Positions 16,030 through 22,641 of a DNA stretch of 34,228 bases are shown in pieces. Source of the DNA: Sulfurimonas sp. UBA6014. GTDB taxonomy: Bacteria; Campylobacterota; Campylobacteria; Campylobacterales; Sulfurimonadaceae. A model generated the notes under the pieces. The model was given only the letters and a program-made list of their open reading frames with translations, made no database searches and was not told the origin of the DNA. The stretch is taken from contig DJAA01000072.1 of assembly GCA_002428085.1 (NCBI GenBank), positions 1 to 34,228 on the forward strand. The letters are read 5' to 3'. A program made the translations under genes and the position numbers. Within the stretch, counting starts at the first letter, position 1. Each line of letters opens with the position of its first letter.

Positions 16030-17119
16030 GTTTCATAATAATTTTACCTACATAGCGCTTGAACACTTTATGCAAAAAAGTTTTGAGATAGCTTTTGAAG
16101 TTTTTCACACACTTCAAGAGTCTGAAGATTTTTCAGTCAAGGAGTTTATTGCGACTGTAGGGCAAGAAGAACTTTATGAGTCACTTATCACTCATGAAGG
16201 GATTATTAGTAGTATCTTAATGACAAAAAATTATGAGCTTATCGAGGAGTTTTTTGTCTGGAAATATAGTGTTTATGAGAGCAGGGGTGTGAATGTAGAT
16301 TGTTTTTTAGTCGAGTATGATTTATGGAAACAAAGCATCACAAATCATTTGTATCAGTCTCATAGTAGTGAAATAAATCTTATGTATGAATACCTCATAA
16401 AACATCACAACCATTTTAAAGAGCTCTCTCGAAGCCCTAAAAAAGTTATTATAAATGAAAAATACAAAACAATTTTTGATGATTTATCTGTATGTTTACT
16501 AGATTCAGATCAAGAGGGATTTCATACGATTATTGAAAAAAATCTTCCTCTTTTTGATGGTGATATTTTTCGTTTTATAGAACAAGTGATAAATCCTCTC
16601 ATGTACGACGTAGGACATAAGTGGCAGTATAATAAACTCAGTGTTGCAAAAGAGCATCTCGCCACAGCGCTTACCTCGGAGATAATCGACACATTTTTTA
16701 TCCAAAAAAATAAATCATCACTTAAAAAATCAAGAGCTCTCATCTCTACCGTAGGAGATGAGTTGCATACTTTGGGGGTGAAGATAGTTGGGAAGTTTTT
16801 AGATTCTTGCGGCTATGATGTCAAAAACCTTGGCACTAAAATTTCAAGTAAAGAGTTGCTCTCAAGTGTTTATGAACTCAAGCCTGATTTACTTCTTTTA
16901 TCTTTGACTCTCCCCTCTAATATTATAACTTTACAGAATATTGTTAGTGAGTTAAAATCCGATAAAGTGGCATTTCAAGGCTTGATAGTTGTGGGTGGCC
17001 AAGCTCTTTTTAGTAGTGAAAAGCCCATTCTCGTCGAGGGAGCTGATTTATGCACCAAGGATCTTAATGTGCTCAAAAATTTTTTAATCTCTGCAGGTCA
17101 AATAGAAAAATTATCATGA
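16019..17119 (+). CDS. Cobalamin-binding protein with CarH-type photoreceptor signatures
   Basis: 366 residues. Residues 1-140 are helical and unassigned. About 150-235 form a B12-binding cap with W202-x9-E212-H213, the exact W-x9-EH pattern of CarH-type photoreceptors. About 237-360 form the B12 Rossmann domain with E248-L-H250-T-L-G253, matching E-x-H-x-x-G, where H250 would be the lower cobalt ligand. L-S-L-T-L-P-S-N and V-V-G-G-Q-A-L complete the cobalamin pocket. In CarH, adenosylcobalamin light loss drives a conformational change. Here no MerR DNA-binding domain is attached, so output is probably by protein contact, as with AerR-type proteins. The start overlaps the GGDEF/EAL gene by 11 bases. 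Catalytic use, as in corrinoid methyltransferase subunits, is less likely without a partner. Confidence 0.85.
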   Translation: MLHKFHNNFTYIALEHFMQKSFEIAFEVFHTLQESEDFSVKEFIATVGQEELYESLITHEGIISSILMTKNYELIEEFFVWKYSVYESRGVNVDCFLVEYDLWKQSITNHLYQSHSSEINLMYEYLIKHHNHFKELSRSPKKVIINEKYKTIFDDLSVCLLDSDQEGFHTIIEKNLPLFDGDIFRFIEQVINPLMYDVGHKWQYNKLSVAKEHLATALTSEIIDTFFIQKNKSSLKKSRALISTVGDELHTLGVKIVGKFLDSCGYDVKNLGTKISSKELLSSVYELKPDLLLLSLTLPSNIITLQNIVSELKSDKVAFQGLIVVGGQALFSSEKPILVEGADLCTKDLNVLKNFLISAGQIEKLS

Positions 17120-17189
17120 TTTCTTTTTTGTTGAAGAACTTTTAAATCATTCTTTTGATAAACTCTTGCTTCAAAAATACAATAGGTTG

Positions 17190-17289
17190 AGATTGCTTCG
17201 TCACTCTTCCTCGCAATGACGAGTATTGTCTTTTGCAATGACAGTTATTCTTTACAAGAGCCGTTATTGCGAACAAAGTGAAGCAATCT
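17190..17289. repeat. Palindromic intergenic repeat (REP/MITE-like)
   Basis: AGATTGCTTC at 17190-17199 is mirrored exactly by GAAGCAATCT at 17280-17289. The match continues imperfectly inward (CACTCTTCCTCGCAATGACG on the left; CACTTTGTTCGCAATAACGG when the right side is read in reverse). A third partial copy, TTGCAATGAC, lies at 17234-17243. The unit resembles the 'ATTGCGAGG...GAAGCAATC' dispersed repeats known from several bacterial genomes. It fills most of the 212-base gap between the B12 gene and tatB and may also end transcription of the signalling operon. Confidence 0.7.
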
Positions 17290-17331
17290 AAAAAGATAGT
17301 TTTGCAAGAAATCTCATTTTAAAGGTTTATC

Positions 17332-17721
17332 ATGTTTGGTTTAGGTTTTGGAGAGATACTTATTATTATTGTGATCGCTATCTTGTTTTTGGGTCCAGAC
17401 AAGCTTCCCACTGCTTTAGTAGATGTAGCAAAATTTTTCAAAAGTGTTAAGAAAACGATCGGTACCGTGAGAGACTCCCTCGAGCAAGAGATGAGCGTAG
17501 CAGAGATAAAAGAAGAAGCGATGGCTTACAGAAGAGAGCTTATTAAAGCGCGTGAAAGCTTAGAAAAAGCTACAAATATGCACAAAATAGCTACTGATTT
17601 AAATAGTATAGGGGATGACATACTTGGTGATGCGCCTGTTTTAAAAGAGTCTAAAGATATTTACAAAGAAGAACAAATAACGTTTGAGAAAAAAATAACA
17701 AAAGAGACGCCAAATGTTTGA
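17332..17721 (+). CDS. tatB: Twin-arginine translocase subunit TatB
   Basis: 129 residues. A single N-terminal membrane helix (about 4-22) starts M-F-G-L-G-F-G-E8, and the glutamate at position 8 marks TatB rather than TatA. The F-L-G-P-D-K-L-P hinge follows, then an amphipathic helix and a long charged, helical tail. TatB and TatC form the receptor for folded proteins with twin-arginine signals. An AAAGG ribosome site lies six bases before the ATG. The 3' end overlaps tatC by eight bases. No tatA is present here, so it must be encoded elsewhere. Confidence 0.93.
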   Translation: MFGLGFGEILIIIVIAILFLGPDKLPTALVDVAKFFKSVKKTIGTVRDSLEQEMSVAEIKEEAMAYRRELIKARESLEKATNMHKIATDLNSIGDDILGDAPVLKESKDIYKEEQITFEKKITKETPNV

Positions 17722-18514
17722 TGAAATTAGACCCCATTTAATAGAGCTTAGAAAACGCCTAGGTATTTCAGTCGCAAGCTTAATCGTGATGTTTTTTGTG
17801 ATGTTTTACTTTCATGAGCCTATTTTAGCATGGATGGTTCAGCCGCTCAATAACGCACTCATCGAAGTTGGAAAAGTCTCTGTCAATGCTGCTAATGGTA
17901 TGGTAACAACGAGTCAAGTTGGTGGAGCTTTTTTTGTCGCCATCAAAGTCTCTTTTTTTGCGGCAATTATAGGGGCTTTGCCTATCATACTCGCACAAAT
18001 TTGGATGTTTGTTGCCCCTGGTCTTTATGCGAATGAGAAAAAAATGATTATTCCGTTTATCTTTGGCGGGACGATTATGTTTCTTATCGGTGTTTTATTT
18101 TCTTACTATGTTGTGACCCCTTTTGGATTTGATTTTCTTATCGCTTTTGGTAGTTTTAAATTTACTCCTCTTATTAACATTGAGGATTATGTAGGTTTTT
18201 TTACAAAACTCATGTTTGGTTTTGGCATAGCATTTGAACTCCCTATTTTTGCCTATTTTCTTGCTATTTTAGGGTTGGTAGATGACAAACAAATGCGAGA
18301 TTTTTTTAAGTACGCGATTGTTATCATCTTTATCGTCGCAGCGATTCTTACCCCGCCAGACGTTCTCACTCAGTTTTTGATGGCAATACCGCTGACGATA
18401 CTGTATGGTATGTCTATTTTAATCGTGCGAATTGTCAATCCCGCTACGCCGATTGAAGAAGAAGAGGCAGAGGAAGAAGGTAAAACCCTTGTCATAGAGA
18501 AAAAAAGTGAGTAA
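17714..18514 (+). CDS. tatC: Twin-arginine translocase subunit TatC
   Basis: 266 residues with six membrane helices. The N terminus has P-H-L-I-E-L-R-K-R-L, the signal-peptide-binding signature, and the F-x-x-x-F-x-x-E-L-P-I segment (M-F-G-F-G-I-A-F-E-L-P-I) lies near residue 170. An acidic cytoplasmic tail (E-E-E-E-A-E-E-E) ends the protein. TatC recognises twin-arginine signals and nucleates the pore. It overlaps both tatB and queA by eight bases, so the three genes are translationally coupled, a known order in this phylum. Confidence 0.96.
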   Translation: MFDEIRPHLIELRKRLGISVASLIVMFFVMFYFHEPILAWMVQPLNNALIEVGKVSVNAANGMVTTSQVGGAFFVAIKVSFFAAIIGALPIILAQIWMFVAPGLYANEKKMIIPFIFGGTIMFLIGVLFSYYVVTPFGFDFLIAFGSFKFTPLINIEDYVGFFTKLMFGFGIAFELPIFAYFLAILGLVDDKQMRDFFKYAIVIIFIVAAILTPPDVLTQFLMAIPLTILYGMSILIVRIVNPATPIEEEEAEEEGKTLVIEKKSE

Positions 18515-19535
18515 CTTCGAGTTACTCACAAGTAGTTACGACTTTCTCCTCCCAAACGAGCTCATAGCTTTAGAGCCTGCAACACCTAGAGACGCTGCCA
18601 AACTTCTTGTGTATGATAGAAAAACAGACACAATTATCCACACATATTTTTATGAATTTGAAAACTTTATTCCAAGCGAATGCGCACTCATTTTTAATAA
18701 TACAAAGGTGATTAAAGCAAGACTTTTTGGGCAAAAAAAAAGTGGCGGCAAAGTAGAACTACTTATAAACCGAGCACTCAATGCAAATGATATCAGTGTT
18801 TATATACGAGGGAAGATGAAGAGCGGTACGGAGATTTTTTTTGATAAAGGTCTAGTTGCTCTTGTTAAAGAGCTCAAAGAGGATGGAAGCAGAGTTGTGA
18901 ATTTTATGCTTCATGGGGAGATTTTACGATTTGAAGAGCTTTTGCCTATCTTAGATGCAATCGGTCATGTGCCACTTCCGCCTTATATCCAAAGAGCTGA
19001 CAATCAAGAAGATGCAAGAGAGTATCAAAGTGTTTTTGCTCTTCATGAGGGAGCTGTTGCTGCACCGACTGCGTCGCTGCATTTCACACCAGAACAACAC
19101 GCAAGAGTGTGCAAAAATTTTCACCATGCATACATCACACTCCATGTAGGAAGCGGGACGTTTAAGCCCGTTGAGACAGAGGTGATAACACAGCATCCGA
19201 TGCACGCAGAATATTATGAGATCTCAAAAGAGGCAAAAGAGCTTCTTGACTCACCTCGAGCGATTTTAAGCATCGGGACAACATCAACAAGAACGATAGA
19301 ATTCTACGTGAGAAATCCCCATACAACGCAAGGTGAAGCCAATCTTTTTCTCCATCCAAACAATAAACCGCTTCGAGTCAACCATTTGCTTACAAATTTT
19401 CATTTGCCAAAATCAACACTTCTCATGCTTGTCGCTTCGTTTGTGGGAGTCCAAAAAGCTCAAGAAATTTACAAAAATGCTATAAAAAATAACTATCGAT
19501 TTTACTCTTATGGCGATGCCATGTTGGTTTTGTGA
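18507..19535 (+). CDS. queA: tRNA preQ1 ribosyltransferase-isomerase QueA
   Basis: 342 residues, the family's normal length. Typical segments are the N-terminal Y-D-F-x-L-P-x-E-L-I-A, A-x-x-P, R-D-A-A-K-L-L-V, F-N-N-T-K-V-I-K-A-R-L-F-G, P-L-P-P-Y-I-Q-R, Y-Q-S-V-F-A, G-A-V-A-A-P-T-A-S-L-H-F, H-V-G-S-G-T-F-K-P-V and T-N-F-H-L-P-K-S-T-L-L-M-L-V. It transfers the ribosyl part of S-adenosylmethionine to preQ1 in tRNA to make epoxyqueuosine. It overlaps tatC by eight bases and is convergent with dprA, seven bases away, with no clear terminator between. Confidence 0.97.
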   Translation: MSNFELLTSSYDFLLPNELIALEPATPRDAAKLLVYDRKTDTIIHTYFYEFENFIPSECALIFNNTKVIKARLFGQKKSGGKVELLINRALNANDISVYIRGKMKSGTEIFFDKGLVALVKELKEDGSRVVNFMLHGEILRFEELLPILDAIGHVPLPPYIQRADNQEDAREYQSVFALHEGAVAAPTASLHFTPEQHARVCKNFHHAYITLHVGSGTFKPVETEVITQHPMHAEYYEISKEAKELLDSPRAILSIGTTSTRTIEFYVRNPHTTQGEANLFLHPNNKPLRVNHLLTNFHLPKSTLLMLVASFVGVQKAQEIYKNAIKNNYRFYSYGDAMLVL

Positions 19536-19542
19536 GAAAATT

Positions 19543-20316
19543 TTATACTAGAAAAACTTTTGCATTTTCTATTTTTATCTCACCGCTGAGTTCTGCTTCA
19601 AACACTCTTTGTGGATATTTTGCAAGTGCTACATCATAGTTTGGGTTTGTTTTGCAAAATTCTAAAAATGGGTCGTTTTTTGTGTTTATCAGTGTTGTAG
19701 AGGCAAACCTAGAGACAAACGCCTCAAGGTCATATAAGGGCTTTGCTTTGCCCTCTTGTAAGAGGGCGTTTGTGCCGCTGCTTTCTCCTAGTCTGTGCGG
19801 GAGAACAAAAATTTCTTTGCCCATGCCCAGTGCAAACTCAACGCTTCGCATACTTCCACCTCCAAGCTCCGCTTCAGCAACGACCAAAACTTCTCCAAGG
19901 GCGACTACGATTTCATTTCTTAGCACAAAACTCCATGGTGTTGCTTGAAATCCCTCTTCAAATTGACTCAAAAGAAGCCCATTTTTTTCTATATCGCTTA
20001 AGAGATTTTTATTGATATGTGGGTATTTAATCTCAACTGCACAGGGCAAAACTGCTATTGTATTTGAACTTCCTGCTCCAGAATGCGCGATAGCATCGAT
20101 GCCCATAGCACCACCACTCACGATACAAACACCGCTTTTTGACAACAAAGAGGCAAGCTGATAGGTAAGGGTGCGGGCATATTGAGAGGGTTTCCTTGTT
20201 CCTACGATGGAGACTTTTGGCGATTGTAAAAGTGCAAGATTTCCCTCATAAAAAAGATTTTGAGGATACTTTTTCATGGAAGCAAGCTCAGGTATAAGCT
20301 CTTGAATGCGTCCCAT
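19543..20316 (-). CDS. dprA: DNA-processing protein DprA, core form
   Basis: 257 residues consisting of the Rossmann-like DprA core. V-S-I-V-G-T-R-K-P-S lies near residue 35, C-I-V-S-G-G-A-M-G-I-D-A-I-A-H near 62, L-L-S-Q-F-E-E-G near 115, and F-V-L-R-N-E-I-V-V-A-L and V-E-A-x-L-G-G-G-S-M downstream. It lacks the N-terminal SAM domain and a clear C-terminal winged helix found in longer homologues. DprA protects incoming single-stranded DNA and loads RecA during natural transformation. It starts one base after the YibQ-like gene's stop, so the two are cotranscribed. A ComEA-like gene occurs 6 kb away, consistent with competence. Confidence 0.92.
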   Translation of the reverse strand: MGRIQELIPELASMKKYPQNLFYEGNLALLQSPKVSIVGTRKPSQYARTLTYQLASLLSKSGVCIVSGGAMGIDAIAHSGAGSSNTIAVLPCAVEIKYPHINKNLLSDIEKNGLLLSQFEEGFQATPWSFVLRNEIVVALGEVLVVAEAELGGGSMRSVEFALGMGKEIFVLPHRLGESSGTNALLQEGKAKPLYDLEAFVSRFASTTLINTKNDPFLEFCKTNPNYDVALAKYPQRVFEAELSGEIKIENAKVFLV

Positions 20317-20317
20317 T

Positions 20318-21361
20318 TTAGTAAAGCTTGTTAATATATACTAAGTCAACTTCTTTGAGAAGTTTTTTTGATTCATCAATAGCGAGCAATGTATTGACAT
20401 GAGGATGTCCTATGGCTATGGCAGTTCCATGAGTTTTTGCGATTTCGATAGCTTCGAGTATTTGTGCTTTGATAGAAGAGGTGTCCGTCGAGTGATCCAA
20501 AAATACATCTCTAGCCACATAAGTCAAGCCAAGATTTTCCATAACTGCTGGTGCTTGTGTTTTACTTGTTGTTCGACTGTCTATGAAAGAGATATTTTCA
20601 TGTTTAAGTGTTTTTATTAGTCGCTTCATAGCAGTTTCGTTGGCTGTAAATTTACTTCCCGTATGGTTATTTATGTATGCGACCTTAGGAAAAAGTTTTT
20701 TCAATTCTTTGATTCTTGCATCAATCATGCTTTGCGAATCTTGCGCATGGAGAGTGAAAGGCTCCTCTTTTGAGTAGCTTTGCGCCTCTAGGGGGAGATG
20801 AACCATGTAAAAGTTCTCTTGTGAGGCTAATTTGGCAGAATCAGGTCGTGCTTCTCTTGGCGGTAAAAAAGACATGGTTAAGGGAAGATGTAACTTTTTT
20901 ATGGCGATGACTTGTGATTTCATGGAGACATCATCTATAATGATGGCTAGTTTTGGTCTCTCTGAGGTGATGAGCGGTTTTCTTGCCAGTTCAATGGGAG
21001 GTTTTTCAGTGATAATTTCATCATACTCATGTGAAGCTCCTTCGATGACCGGAGGAGGCGTTATACTCTCTTTGAGTGGAGGCGTTGCATTTTGTTCTTC
21101 ATTTTTAAGGACTTCTTTGAGCCTCTCATTGACACTGAGTTTTGTCTCTTTAGTCGCCTCTTCAACTTTTTTGGCGAGAGCTAATTTTTTTTCATATTTA
21201 ATTTTTTCTTGCTTTTGTATCTCTTTTTTTGCATTCGCATAGCCAAAATAATACCCAAGCAACAAAGCACCCAAAACAAGTGCGATAAGTGAAAGCGCCC
21301 ATGCTATATACGTGAGTGTTTTTGTACTGTTTGTTTCAATGTTTTTTTTTCTTTTTGCCAT
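20318..21361 (-). CDS. Divergent polysaccharide deacetylase family protein (YibQ-like)
   Basis: 347 residues. One membrane helix lies at about 16-37, followed by a charged coiled-coil and proline-rich linker (about 45-135). The divergent polysaccharide deacetylase domain starts at K-L-A-I-I-I-D-D-V-S near residue 138. It has L-P-L-T-M-S-F-L-P, M-V-H-L-P-L-E-A, N-N-H-T-G-S-K-F-T, F-I-D-S-R-T and A-I-A-I-G-H-P-H. These segments match the YibQ/DUF610 family, whose exact substrate is not established; an envelope carbohydrate is likely. It is anchored in the inner membrane with the domain in the periplasm. GGAG precedes the ATG by about six bases. A TACAAT at 21418-21423 on this strand may be the -10. 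Confidence 0.88.
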   Translation of the reverse strand: MAKRKKNIETNSTKTLTYIAWALSLIALVLGALLLGYYFGYANAKKEIQKQEKIKYEKKLALAKKVEEATKETKLSVNERLKEVLKNEEQNATPPLKESITPPPVIEGASHEYDEIITEKPPIELARKPLITSERPKLAIIIDDVSMKSQVIAIKKLHLPLTMSFLPPREARPDSAKLASQENFYMVHLPLEAQSYSKEEPFTLHAQDSQSMIDARIKELKKLFPKVAYINNHTGSKFTANETAMKRLIKTLKHENISFIDSRTTSKTQAPAVMENLGLTYVARDVFLDHSTDTSSIKAQILEAIEIAKTHGTAIAIGHPHVNTLLAIDESKKLLKEVDLVYINKLY

Positions 21362-21417
21362 TTTTTCTCCAAAATATCTATCCGAACTACTGTAACGTGC
21401 CTAACAAAATAAGTACC

Positions 21418-21423
21418 ATTGTA
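21418..21423 (-). promoter_or_regulatory. Candidate -10 (TACAAT) of the yibQ-dprA pair
   Basis: A TACAAT on the minus strand, following TTTCAA, would give a leader of about 50 bases before the ATG at 21361. No alternative is closer. Confidence 0.35.
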
Positions 21424-21512
21424 TTGAAATTTGCCATAATTTTGCAAAAAAATTGCCAGTAAGTGATTTTTTAAGCATTTTTTTTGTATTATTGCGAGTT
21501 CCTTTCTCTTTG

Positions 21513-21539
21513 TATCACTTTGCTTAAGTGATATATACA
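21513..21539 (+). promoter_or_regulatory. rpsF promoter region with inverted repeat
   Basis: TATCACTT (21513-21520) and AAGTGATA (21526-21533) are perfect reverse complements with a five-base spacer. They sit directly upstream of TATACA at 21534-21539, a likely -10. Transcription would begin near 21546. The repeat could be an operator. Confidence 0.4.
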
Positions 21540-21542
21540 TAT

Positions 21543-21586
21543 CCGAAAGGGAAACAAGCCCCATTAAGGGGACATACCAAAGGGAG
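21543..21586 (+). promoter_or_regulatory. Structured rpsF leader, possible S6:S18 autoregulatory element
   Basis: The short leader has CCGAAAGG (21543-21550), then a CCCC/GGGG hairpin with an ATTAA loop (21559-21571), then GACATACC, and ends in the AGGGAG ribosome site (21581-21586). The CCCC arm could also pair with the ribosome site. rpsF leaders in many bacteria bind the S6:S18 complex through a CCG-containing bulged hairpin, and this one has a CCG and suitable pairing. The exact motif is not confirmed by eye. The start of transcription may lie a few bases inside the CCG. Confidence 0.35.
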
Positions 21587-21596
21587 ATTATACTCT

Positions 21597-22022
21597 ATGA
21601 GACATTACGAAAACCTAGTCATTGTAAAACCTACACTAACAGCAGAAGAAATTCAAGTTACTATGAATACAGTTGAAGAACTTATCACTTCAAACGGTGG
21701 CGTTATTGCTGCTTCAAGTGCGATGGGGATGAAAAAATTAGCTTACCCTATCAACAAAAGCGAACGTGGATATTACCATGTTATTTATTACACGATTGCT
21801 CCATCAGCAATTTCTGAAATTGAGAGACGTTTTCGTATCAACGAAGCTCTTCTTCGTTTTGTGACTATAAAATACGATACAAACCGTGAAATAGCGGCAT
21901 GGAATCATTTAGTTACAAAAGCTAACAAAGGGACAGACGCGCACGAAAAAACAGATACGCTTCTATTTGCAGAAATACCTCATGAAGATTTAGACGAAAC
22001 TCAAGAAGACGAAGCTGAATAA
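21597..22022 (+). CDS. rpsF: 30S ribosomal protein bS6
   Basis: 141 residues from the ATG at 21597 (M-R-H-Y-E-N-L-V-I-V-K-P), the standard S6 N terminus. An in-frame extension back to 21528 runs through the leader and is rejected. Features are K-K-L-A-Y-P-I-N-K, G-Y-Y-H-V-I-Y-Y, and E-I-E-R-R-F-R-I-N-E-A-L-L-R-F-V-T-I-K. An acidic tail (E-D-L-D-E-T-Q-E-D-E-A-E) extends beyond the core. S6 binds S18 in the 30S platform. It is followed by ssb after 31 bases. Confidence 0.96.
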   Translation: MRHYENLVIVKPTLTAEEIQVTMNTVEELITSNGGVIAASSAMGMKKLAYPINKSERGYYHVIYYTIAPSAISEIERRFRINEALLRFVTIKYDTNREIAAWNHLVTKANKGTDAHEKTDTLLFAEIPHEDLDETQEDEAE

Positions 22023-22053
22023 TCAGTAGATTCTAAGCCATCAAGGAGAGCCC

Positions 22054-22620
22054 ATGTTTAACAAAGTAATTTTAGTTGGAAACTTAACACGTGATATCGA
22101 ACTTAGATACTCTCAAGGGGGCATGGGCATAGCAAAAACTGCTATCGCGACAAGCCGCAAATTTACTAGCAATGGTGAAAAGAAAGAGGAAATTTGTTTT
22201 GTTGACATCACATTTTTTGCAAGAAGTGCAGAAGTTGCGAACCAATACCTTCGTAAAGGGAGTAAAATCCTTGTTGAGGGAAGATTAAATTTTGAACAGT
22301 GGGTCGACCAAAATGGACAAAAACGTTCCAAACACTCTGTAGCAGTCGAGACGATGCAGATGTTAGACTCTAAGGGTGATAACCAAGGTTCTTATAATGG
22401 ACCGACAAATGATGACTCAGAGATGGATTACGAACCACAGCAAGGCAAAGAGCTCAGCTATCAAAAACCTGCACAAGCGAGTTATGGACGTAACGAACCT
22501 GCACCGCAACAAAGCTATAAAAAACCAAACAATACGCAAGCCAGAGAGCAAAGCCGTGAAATGCCTAGTCGTGATTCTGTCCCTGTGATTGATATTGATG
22601 AAGATGAGATTCCATTTTAG
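22054..22620 (+). CDS. ssb: Single-stranded DNA-binding protein
   Basis: 188 residues. The OB fold (1-110) starts M-F-N-K-V-I-L-V-G-N-L-T-R-D-I-E-L-R-Y and contains F-V-D-I-T-F-F-A-R-S-A-E and G-S-K-I-L-V-E-G-R-L. A glutamine- and asparagine-rich disordered linker follows, then the acidic tip D-E-D-E-I-P-F that recruits partner proteins. It has the normal architecture for replication SSB. AAGGAGAG precedes the ATG. In many relatives rpsR follows ssb; here a recombinase-like gene follows instead. The stop codon lies inside one copy of the nine-base direct repeat described below. Confidence 0.97.
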   Translation: MFNKVILVGNLTRDIELRYSQGGMGIAKTAIATSRKFTSNGEKKEEICFVDITFFARSAEVANQYLRKGSKILVEGRLNFEQWVDQNGQKRSKHSVAVETMQMLDSKGDNQGSYNGPTNDDSEMDYEPQQGKELSYQKPAQASYGRNEPAPQQSYKKPNNTQAREQSREMPSRDSVPVIDIDEDEIPF

Positions 22621-22622
22621 AG
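22614..22622. repeat. Left copy of a nine-base direct repeat (ATTTTAGAG)
   Basis: ATTTTAGAG overlaps the ssb stop codon and recurs exactly at 24153-24161, so the pair brackets the two-gene recombinase-like cassette. It could be a target duplication or attachment core, but short AT-rich repeats also arise by chance. Confidence 0.3.
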
Positions 22623-22641
22623 ATGCCCGTTTAACTTTTCA

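Noticed and set aside
21491..21498. ATTGCGAG upstream of rpsF as another copy of the dispersed repeat
   Set aside because: Only eight bases match the core. The flanking GAAGCAATC end is absent, so chance is sufficient.
21304..21564. Minus-strand open frame of 86 codons upstream of and overlapping the YibQ-like gene
   Set aside because: It overlaps the start of the YibQ-like gene in another frame and crosses the rpsF promoter. Its sequence has no recognisable domain and no ribosome site.
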